The translations under genes were made by a program, and so were the position numbers. The notes below the pieces were generated by a model. That model was not told where the DNA came from. It worked only from the letters and a program-made list of their open reading frames with translations, and did not search any database. This document shows, one piece after another, positions 17,552 to 23,738 of a stretch of 38,611 nt of DNA. The DNA is from Parcubacteria group bacterium M6-OD1-3 (GTDB lineage Bacteria; Patescibacteriota; Minisyncoccia; Moranbacterales; UBA9337): assembly GCA_003056165.1 (NCBI GenBank), contig LSNR01000010.1, positions 1-38,611 on the forward strand, written 5' to 3'. Numbering within the stretch: the stretch's first letter is position 1; the number at the start of each line of letters is the position of its first letter.

Positions 17552-19213
17552 ATGAGCAAACAAATAAAATATCATGCCGATGCCAGAAAAAAAATTAAGG
17601 CGGGAATTGATCAAGTGGCTGACGCGGTAAAAGGAACTTTAGGACCAAAGGGAAGAAATGTTATTTTAGATAAAGGCTTTGGAGCTCCAACAATTACTAA
17701 TGATGGTGTAAGTATTGCTAAGGAAATTGACCTAGAAGACAAATTTGAAAATGTTGGTGCGGAACTTATTAAAGAAGTAGCGGATAAAACAAATGAGGCT
17801 GCTGGAGATGGAACAACTACTTCTACGGTTATCGCGCAGGCTTTAGCAAAAGAGGGGTTGAAATATATTGAGACAGGCATTAATCCAGTGGGTGTTAGAT
17901 TGGGAATGGAAGATGCCAAGAAGGATGTTATCAATATTTTGAAAAAAAATTCTAAAAAGATTTCTTCTCGAGAGGAAATTGCCCAAGTGGCAACTATTTC
18001 CGCAGAGTCCGAGGAGATGGGAAATATGATTGCTGATGTGATGGAAGAAGTTGGAAAAGACGGAGTTATTACTGTAGAAGAATCACAAACATTTGGACTA
18101 TCCAAAGAAATTGTAGAAGGAATGAATTTTGGTAAGGGATTTGTTTCGCCATATATGATTACAAATGTTGAGGAACAGAGTGCTGAATTAAAAGACGCTC
18201 CAGTTTTAATCACGGACAAGAAAATTTCTTCAATTAGTGAAATTTTGCCACTACTTGAAAAACTTACTCAATCCGGAACTAAAGAACTAGTGATTATTGC
18301 TGACGATATTGAGGGAGAAGCTCTAGCAACTTTGGTTGTTAATAAGCTAAGGGGTGCTTTGAATGTTTTGGCAATCAAAGCTCCGGAATTTGGTGATGCT
18401 AAAAAAGAAATGTTGGAAGATTTGGCGGTTTTAACTGGGGCTCAAGTAATAAGTGAGGAACGAGGAATGAAATTGGATAAAGCAGAATTAAAAGATTTGG
18501 GTGAGGTGCAAAAAATTATTGCGACCAAAGATAATACTACAGTTGTCGGAGGTAAGGGAAAGAAAAGTGCTATTGAGAGCAGAGTGGCATTGATTAAATC
18601 TCAAATTGAAAAAGCTGACAGTGATTACGATAGAGAAAAGCTACAAAAGAGAATGGCTAAACTTTCTGGTGGTGTGGCGGTTATCAAAGTTGGAGCTGTG
18701 ACAGAAACTGAACAAACTTATCTGAAACATAAAATGGACGATGCTTTATCTGCAACAAGAGCGGCGGTGGAAGAAGGAATTGTCGCCGGAGGTGGAACAG
18801 CTTTAGCTAAAGCTGTGGCTTTATTGGCAAATAAGAATAAAAATGATGAGGATCATGAATATCAAGCTGGTTACAATACTTTATTGAAAGCATTAAATGA
18901 GCCGTTGAGGCAGATTGTTAAAAATGCCGGAAAGAAAGAGGACGCTGTTGTTTTAAATAAAGTTATTGAGAGTAAGGGAATTAATTTCGGTTATAATGCT
19001 AAAAATGATCAATTTGAAGATGATATGATTAAATCGGGAATTATTGATCCATTGAAAGTGACCAGAACCGCTTTAGAAAATGCAGTGTCTATTTCCGCAA
19101 TGTTGTTGACAACCGAAGCAGTTGTGACAGATAAACCGGAAGAAAAATCTGCTCCAGAAGTTGCTCCTGCTGGAATGGGTGGGGGAATGCCAGGAATGGG
19201 TGGAATGATGTAA
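17552..19213 (+). CDS. groL: Chaperonin GroEL (60 kDa)
   Basis: A 553-residue class I chaperonin that folds proteins in its ATP-driven cage. I start at ATG 17552 (MSKQIKYHADAR), the conserved N-terminus; an in-frame TTG 15 bases upstream is not needed. Landmarks are VKGTLGPKGRNVILDK, the ATP-site DGTTT (about 86-90), the apical domain EGMNFGKGFVSPYM, and the catalytic region ATRAAVEEGIVAGGGTAL. The tail is the Gly-Met-rich GMGGGMPGMGGMM. It is under a sigma-70 promoter and a CIRCE element. There is no groES before it: the space to rpsT on the other strand holds no such frame, so GroES must be encoded elsewhere. Confidence 0.98.
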   Translation: MSKQIKYHADARKKIKAGIDQVADAVKGTLGPKGRNVILDKGFGAPTITNDGVSIAKEIDLEDKFENVGAELIKEVADKTNEAAGDGTTTSTVIAQALAKEGLKYIETGINPVGVRLGMEDAKKDVINILKKNSKKISSREEIAQVATISAESEEMGNMIADVMEEVGKDGVITVEESQTFGLSKEIVEGMNFGKGFVSPYMITNVEEQSAELKDAPVLITDKKISSISEILPLLEKLTQSGTKELVIIADDIEGEALATLVVNKLRGALNVLAIKAPEFGDAKKEMLEDLAVLTGAQVISEERGMKLDKAELKDLGEVQKIIATKDNTTVVGGKGKKSAIESRVALIKSQIEKADSDYDREKLQKRMAKLSGGVAVIKVGAVTETEQTYLKHKMDDALSATRAAVEEGIVAGGGTALAKAVALLANKNKNDEDHEYQAGYNTLLKALNEPLRQIVKNAGKKEDAVVLNKVIESKGINFGYNAKNDQFEDDMIKSGIIDPLKVTRTALENAVSISAMLLTTEAVVTDKPEEKSAPEVAPAGMGGGMPGMGGMM

Positions 19214-19226
19214 TTTTGAAAATCGT

Positions 19227-19278
19227 AAAAAACAGCGAGGTCCCTATCTATTGGCAGATAGGCAATCTCGCTGTTTTT
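19227..19278 (+). terminator. groEL terminator
   Basis: A two-part hairpin. The outer stem is AAAAACAGCGAG with CTCGCTGTTTTT, the inner stem CCTATCT with AGATAGG, and a T-rich tail follows. It lies 13 bases after the groEL stop. Confidence 0.9.
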
Positions 19279-19381
19279 ATTTTTTAAGAATTTTATTTGG
19301 AAAAAGTTTAAATTGCTGGTATGATTATTTAGTGAAATAATATAATCTAAAAAACTATAAATTAAGATTGTAGACAACTTT

Positions 19382-20656
19382 ATGAATTACAAAAAAACGA
19401 CTTTGAAAAACGGAGTAAGAATTATTACAGTGCCGATGAAAGGAACTGGCACAGCAACTATTATGATTTCAGTTGGTGTTGGTTCGCGTTATGAAAATAA
19501 AGAGGAGGCTGGGTTGTCACATTTTATTGAACATATGATGTTCAAAGGAACTAAGAAACGACCGATTCCGAGAAAAATTTATGAAGAACTAGATTCAATT
19601 GGCGGAATTTTTAACGCCTTTACCGGTAAATCTAGAACTGCCTATTATGCTAAGGCAGATGCTAAACACATTAATACAGCGATGGATGTACTTTTTGATA
19701 TGTTTCTTAATTCTAAAATGGAAATGAAAGAAATAAATCGTGAGAAAGGAACTATTTTGCAGGAGATGAGTATGTATGAAGATTTGCCAATGCAAAATGT
19801 AGAAGAAGTTTTTGAAGAGTTACTTTATAAAAGACAAAGATTAGGTAGAAAAATTATTGGAAATAAAAAAACAATTACAAATTTTAAAAGAAAAGATTTT
19901 GTGGATTACTTGAAGCGATTTTATTTAGCCAATAATACGGTTGTTTGCGTGGCTGGTAAAATTAACGAAAAAGATATAATAAAAAAAATAACAAAATACT
20001 TTTCTCAAGTCAAAAAAAATAAAAAATTGGAATTTGAAAGGGTGTTTGAGAAACAAAATGCGCCACAGGTGAATATTAAAAATAAAAAAACTGACCAGAC
20101 ACATTTAGTTTTGGGTGTGCGAGCTTATAAGAGCGACCACAAAGATAGACATGTCTTGAGTTTATTGGCTAGCATTCTTGGTGGAAATATGAGTAGTCGA
20201 CTTTTTATTCAAGTACGAGAGCGACAAGGTTTAGCTTATCATATAAGTACTAGTGTAGAAAGTTATCAGGATGTTGGTTATTTGGCGGTGAATGCTGGGG
20301 TGGAGCATAAGAATTTATTAAAAACAGTAGCGACAATTTTGCGAGAATTTAAAAAAATATCTTCGCAAAAAATAGATAATAAAGAATTACAAAAAACCAA
20401 GGATTACATTAAAGGTAAAATGATAATGAATATGGAAGCTTCTGATGCGGTTGCTGGTTATTTTGCGGGACAAGAAACTCTAGAAAATAAAATTGAAAAA
20501 CCGCAAGAAATTTTCAAAAAAATTGATGCAATTACATCCGAAGATATTTTGCGCGTAGCGAAGGATATTCTTGTGTCGGAAAAATTAAATCTGGCAGTAA
20601 TCGGTCCGCATGAAGGTGGTGAGAATAAATTGAAAAAAACATTGGAAGCATTATAG
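19382..20656 (+). CDS. M16 family zinc peptidase
   Basis: A 424-residue member of the pitrilysin/processing-peptidase family. The inverted zinc motif HFIEH gives His47, Glu50 and His51, and the third ligand is Glu128, exactly 77 residues after His51 as the HxxEH-x76-E rule requires. The C-terminal half has the R/Y motif region GGNMSSRLFIQVRERQGLAYHIS. The length is that of single-domain bacterial members (PqqL/YmxG/MPP-beta size), which act as homodimers. No signal peptide is visible, so it is probably cytoplasmic. It stands alone on its strand between the groEL terminator and a convergent gene. Confidence 0.93.
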   Translation: MNYKKTTLKNGVRIITVPMKGTGTATIMISVGVGSRYENKEEAGLSHFIEHMMFKGTKKRPIPRKIYEELDSIGGIFNAFTGKSRTAYYAKADAKHINTAMDVLFDMFLNSKMEMKEINREKGTILQEMSMYEDLPMQNVEEVFEELLYKRQRLGRKIIGNKKTITNFKRKDFVDYLKRFYLANNTVVCVAGKINEKDIIKKITKYFSQVKKNKKLEFERVFEKQNAPQVNIKNKKTDQTHLVLGVRAYKSDHKDRHVLSLLASILGGNMSSRLFIQVRERQGLAYHISTSVESYQDVGYLAVNAGVEHKNLLKTVATILREFKKISSQKIDNKELQKTKDYIKGKMIMNMEASDAVAGYFAGQETLENKIEKPQEIFKKIDAITSEDILRVAKDILVSEKLNLAVIGPHEGGENKLKKTLEAL

Positions 20657-20714
20657 ATACTGAAGATATTATAGCACTTCACCTAGTTAAGGTGTCGATT
20701 CTTTTATTGAAGAT

Positions 20715-21197
20715 TTATAATAAAAAAAGTAAAATGATAGCGGTGAGGGAAATTAAAATATCGTTGCGGGCGTTGCGTAATGTCCACTCTCGTTCGGGAG
20801 CGTAACGAGGGTAACGATGTACCCAGGAATGAAAGTTGTAATATTTTTCTAAAAATTTCCAGCGAAATTTCCAATAGATAGAAGTAATAAAATCAGGAAT
20901 AATAGAAAAGAAAACACCGAGAATAATATTAAATGTGCTGGGCTTGTCTAAGCTATTATGAATGTGAAGAAAAAATAAAATAAGGCTAATTGCCAGGAAA
21001 CCAGTTAATAAATCTAAAACTACTTTCCATCCGGAATTTTTTACGGAAGTATTTTTACTAAAGACCTCCACATATTCTCCATGGCGAAGATGATCCATTG
21101 CATAATGAACAATAATAGATAATACTATTATTAGATAAGGGTTGTTTAAATTTTTACCGATAACGGCGCCAGCCAAGGCGTGAGTTGTTAAAATCAT
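20715..21197 (-). CDS. Small membrane protein resembling YdjM-type putative hydrolases
   Basis: A 160-residue protein with four membrane segments (about 18-35, 59-78, 88-106 and 147-160). MILTTHALAGAVIGKNLNNP and IIVHYAMDHLRHGEY resemble the His/Asp-bearing N-terminal region of the LexA-binding, membrane-bound putative metal-dependent hydrolases (YdjM/DUF457 type). The identification is tentative. Residues 127-146 are unusually Arg-rich and are encoded by a GC-rich palindromic patch unlike the surrounding AT-rich DNA, probably an in-frame insert. It is transcribed convergently with the M16 gene and divergently from rsmI. Confidence 0.6.
   Translation of the reverse strand: MILTTHALAGAVIGKNLNNPYLIIVLSIIVHYAMDHLRHGEYVEVFSKNTSVKNSGWKVVLDLLTGFLAISLILFFLHIHNSLDKPSTFNIILGVFFSIIPDFITSIYWKFRWKFLEKYYNFHSWVHRYPRYAPEREWTLRNARNDILISLTAIILLFLL
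20760..20818. repeat. GC-rich palindromic patch inside a coding gene
   Basis: Nested inverted repeats: ATCGTT at 20760-20765 with AACGAT at 20813-20818, and CTCGTT at 20789-20794 with AACGAG at 20804-20809. The patch is far more GC-rich than the gene around it and encodes the Arg-rich residues 127-146 of the protein on the minus strand. It looks like a palindromic insert that kept the frame. Confidence 0.5.
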
Positions 21198-21214
21198 AGG
21201 ATAGTTTTTTAGGT

Positions 21215-21266
21215 TGTAGATTCTTAGCCTTTTAGAACTCTAAAAGTTACCAGCTGAGAATCTACA
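21215..21266. repeat. Compound hairpin upstream of rsmI
   Basis: The outer 13-bp stem is TGTAGATTCTTAG (21215-21227) with CTGAGAATCTACA (21254-21266), one G-T pair. The inner 7-bp stem is CTTTTAG (21229-21235) with CTAAAAG (21240-21246), loop AACT. It fills most of the 91-base divergent gap and ends 22 bases before the rsmI ATG. It has no T-tail, so it is a leader structure, operator or palindromic repeat rather than a terminator. Confidence 0.75.
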
Positions 21267-21288
21267 TGCTAACAATTTACAAGTTAAT

Positions 21289-21951
21289 ATGCTATACATC
21301 ATTGCTACTCCAATTGGAAATTTAAAAGATATTACTTTACGTGCTTTAGAAATTTTAAAAAGCGTGGATTTAATTGCGTGTGAGGACACAAGGGTAACAG
21401 CAAAACTCTTAAATGAATACAAAATCAAAAAACCACTTATATCTTATCATCAGCACAGCAAAGTTGGCAAGTTGGATAAAATAGTTGAAAAATTAAAAAT
21501 CGGAAAAAAGGTTGCCTTAGTGACAGATGCTGGAACGCCTGGTATTTCTGACCCTGGAAATATTTTGGTAGCGGAAGCGATAAAAAATGAAATTGAAGTA
21601 ATTGCAATTCCAGGAGTTTCGGCACTGGCAACAATTGTCAGTGTGGCGGGAATTGATATGCAAAGATTTATATTTTTAGGATTTCCTCCACATAAAAAAG
21701 GGCGTCAGACATTTTTTGAAAATATTTTAAAAAGTAAAATGCCGGTAATTTATTATGATAGCGTGCATCGTGTTTTGAAAAACTTAAAATTATTGCAAGA
21801 GTTGGGAGGTAATGATAAACAAATAATTATGGGAAGAGAATTAACTAAAATGTATGAAGAAATTATTCGCGGAAATACTGAAGATATTTTAAAATATTTT
21901 GCAGATAATACAGATAAAATGAAGGGAGAATTCGTAGTGATATTGAAATAG
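21289..21951 (+). CDS. rsmI: 16S rRNA (cytidine-1402-2'-O)-methyltransferase
   Basis: A 220-residue SAM-dependent enzyme that 2'-O-methylates C1402 in the decoding centre of 16S rRNA. It shows MLYIIATPIGNLKDITLRAL at the start, then CEDTR, VTDAGTPGISDPG, IPGVSA and FLGFPPHKKGR, all standard for the family. It is about 60 residues shorter than E. coli RsmI because the C-terminal domain is cut to the end of the catalytic core (EFVVILK). Such shortened forms fit small CPR genomes. It lies 15 bases before hypE, so the two may be co-transcribed. Confidence 0.95.
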   Translation: MLYIIATPIGNLKDITLRALEILKSVDLIACEDTRVTAKLLNEYKIKKPLISYHQHSKVGKLDKIVEKLKIGKKVALVTDAGTPGISDPGNILVAEAIKNEIEVIAIPGVSALATIVSVAGIDMQRFIFLGFPPHKKGRQTFFENILKSKMPVIYYDSVHRVLKNLKLLQELGGNDKQIIMGRELTKMYEEIIRGNTEDILKYFADNTDKMKGEFVVILK

Positions 21952-21966
21952 TTTCGTAAAAATACT

Positions 21967-22965
21967 ATGAAAAATAAGAATATAACCCTAGATGAGGGTG
22001 GAGGTGGTTTTAAATCGGCGGAGATTGTTAAAGATATTCGGCGGATTTTGAAATTTACTGGTCAGTGGAAAAATTGTGGGGATGACGCAGCCTTGTTTAA
22101 TTTAGGAAGCGGGCAAAAATTGGTTTTTACCACCGACGCTTTTATTGTTGACCCGTTATTTTTTGCCGGTGGAGATATTGGAAAAATTGCGATGTGTGGA
22201 ACGATTAACGATTTGGTGGTAATGGGTGCTAAACCGATTGGAATTTCTTTGAGCATTGTAATGGAAGAAGGATTTCCCAAAAAAGATTTTGAGGAAATCT
22301 TAAAATCAATCAATAAAATTTCTTTGCAAACGAAGGTGCCGATTGTAACCGGGGATACCAAAGTAACGGAAAAAGGCAAAATTGATAAAATTGAAATTAC
22401 CACCGCCGGGGTTGGCTTGGTGAAAAATGATGGAGTGATAAAAAATAACGGTATTAAAAATGGTGATTACATCGTTGCCTCTGGAGATTTAGGTGAACAT
22501 GCCATTACTCTTTTAGCAAAAAGATTTAATTATCAAACAAAAATTAAAAGTGATTGTCGACCGTTGATTGAAGAATTAAAAAAGACACGGAAATACTTGA
22601 ATGCTTGCAAGGATCCAACTCGTGGTGGTTTAGCGGCTAATTTGGTGGAAATGGCGGAAAAGTCGGGAGTTAAAATTATTTTGGATGAGAAAACTTTACC
22701 TTATAAAAAAGAAACAAAAGCAGTCGCGGAACTTTTAGGAATTGATATTTTTTCTTTGGCTTCGGAAGGCAGATTTATTGCATCGGTTTCGCCAAAAAAT
22801 GTTGATAAAGTTTTAAAAATTTTGCAAAAATTTAATGAAGAAGCAAAAATAATTGGTCGTGCTCAAAAAAACAAAAAAGAAAATGGCGTGTATTTAAAAA
22901 CAGAATTAGGCTCATTACGAAAAATCGAAATGCCTAAGGGGAAATTGATACCGAGGATTTGTTGA
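21967..22965 (+). CDS. hypE: Hydrogenase maturation protein HypE
   Basis: A 332-residue AIR-synthase-like ATPase. HypE dehydrates the thiocarbamate on its own C-terminal Cys to thiocyanate, the source of the cyanide ligands of [NiFe] hydrogenase. Here the protein ends in PRIC, so the acceptor Cys332 is present. Other marks are the ITLDEGGGG start, NCGDDAALF and FTTDAFIVDPLFFAGGDIG (nucleotide and metal binding), INDLVVMGAKP, VTGDTKV and DPTRGGLAANLVEMAE. Length is normal. A hydrogenase and HypF- and HypA-like genes follow within 3-5 kb, confirming the pathway. Its partners HypC and HypD are not in the window. Confidence 0.95.
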   Translation: MKNKNITLDEGGGGFKSAEIVKDIRRILKFTGQWKNCGDDAALFNLGSGQKLVFTTDAFIVDPLFFAGGDIGKIAMCGTINDLVVMGAKPIGISLSIVMEEGFPKKDFEEILKSINKISLQTKVPIVTGDTKVTEKGKIDKIEITTAGVGLVKNDGVIKNNGIKNGDYIVASGDLGEHAITLLAKRFNYQTKIKSDCRPLIEELKKTRKYLNACKDPTRGGLAANLVEMAEKSGVKIILDEKTLPYKKETKAVAELLGIDIFSLASEGRFIASVSPKNVDKVLKILQKFNEEAKIIGRAQKNKKENGVYLKTELGSLRKIEMPKGKLIPRIC

Positions 22966-23063
22966 CAAAGGGTTGTTTTATGAGTAGTTTGGAGGTAGCT
23001 ATTTTACAAAAACAAAATCATGTGTTTAAAGTGCCATTAATTAAGTCAAAAGGAGGGGGAGTA

Positions 23064-23291
23064 ATGGATTATTATGATTTAGCTTGGATAGGAATAGGTA
23101 GAGGCTTCGCTGCAATATTATTCTTAGGAATAGTGTTGTATCTTATCGGTAGTGTCCGTAGTTTTTTCCGAAACCCGCGATGTCCAAATTGCGGTTCGCG
23201 AAAACAATATGATGGCATTGTTGCTGACAGGAAGCCAGCAGAATATTGTTGCGGGCAATGTGGTTATTGGTATGATAAGGCAAAATTATAA
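23064..23291 (+). CDS. Small membrane zinc-ribbon protein
   Basis: A 75-residue protein with one membrane segment (about 9-29) followed by a four-Cys zinc ribbon, CPNCGSRK (Cys37, Cys40) and CCGQCGYW. I chose ATG 23064 because AGGAGGGGG sits four to five bases before it, the strongest ribosome site in the window. A longer frame from ATG 22980 or TTG 22959 would overlap or abut hypE and begin with unremarkable sequence. I do not know the function. Together with the next gene it forms a two-gene insert between hypE and hypF with strong ribosome sites unlike the surrounding genes, possibly acquired. Confidence 0.7.
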   Translation: MDYYDLAWIGIGRGFAAILFLGIVLYLIGSVRSFFRNPRCPNCGSRKQYDGIVADRKPAEYCCGQCGYWYDKAKL

Positions 23292-23306
23292 ATTTCAGGA
23301 GGAAGT

Positions 23307-23609
23307 ATGAAAACTTTTTTCGGTAGAATTTGGGAATTTTGTTGGCATCTTGTTTTTTGGCTTCTGAGAGTGATTTTAAATAAATGGAGCATAAGAAACA
23401 AGGTTGTGATTATTGTTGTTAGCGTTGTTTGCATGGTAATGACAATAGCTGGGGTAATATTTATTGTTGATATTATGGACTTAATTACGGGGCGACAAAG
23501 CGATTGGTGGGGAAAAATTAAGTTCGGTACAGCCGTCTATTTAATGGTTGGTATAATTGCCAACGGAGCATCAATAAATGCTTGGGGAGAAAAAGCCAGA
23601 TTTCTATAA
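23307..23609 (+). CDS. Small two-segment membrane protein, unknown
   Basis: A 100-residue protein with an aromatic, amphipathic N-terminus (FFGRIWEFCWHLVFWLLRV), a clear membrane segment (about 33-56) and a second hydrophobic stretch (about 72-88). AGGAGGAAGT directly precedes the ATG, again a strong ribosome site. It begins 15 bases after the zinc-ribbon gene and is followed by an intrinsic terminator, so the two make a compact unit. No family recognised. A link to the hydrogenase is possible only by position. Confidence 0.65.
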   Translation: MKTFFGRIWEFCWHLVFWLLRVILNKWSIRNKVVIIVVSVVCMVMTIAGVIFIVDIMDLITGRQSDWWGKIKFGTAVYLMVGIIANGASINAWGEKARFL

Positions 23610-23630
23610 AATATATAACAGATTTATTTT

Positions 23631-23668
23631 AGCGGTTTGATTTGTTAAATTTCAAACCGCTTTTTTAT
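23631..23668 (+). terminator. Terminator after the two small membrane genes
   Basis: A 10-bp perfect stem (AGCGGTTTGA with TCAAACCGCT), 11-base loop and a T6 tail, starting 21 bases after the stop at 23609. Confidence 0.92.
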
Positions 23669-23699
23669 TTGATAAACTGTAATGAAAAATAAAGGAATT

Positions 23700-23735
23700 A
23701 TGTGTATCTTTAAAGATATCTTTAAAGATACACAT
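23700..23735. repeat. Perfect 36-nt palindrome at the 3' end of hypF
   Basis: The arms ATGTGTATCTTTAAAGAT and its exact reverse complement meet without a spacer. It lies between the terminator at 23631 and the hypF stop (on the minus strand, four bases away). On the plus strand it is followed by T6, so it could act as a second plus-strand terminator. For hypF transcripts the following bases are less T-rich. Confidence 0.85.
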
Positions 23736-23738
23736 TTT

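Noticed and set aside
17611-18219. A 202-codon open frame on the minus strand opposite groEL
   Set aside because: It lies wholly within groEL, is Ser/Thr/Ile-rich as expected from the reverse complement of a GroEL gene, and has no ribosome site.
20680-20694. Small hairpin CACCT-N5-AGGTG between the M16 gene and the convergent gene as a terminator
   Set aside because: The stem is only 5 bp and is not followed directly by a T-run on either strand.
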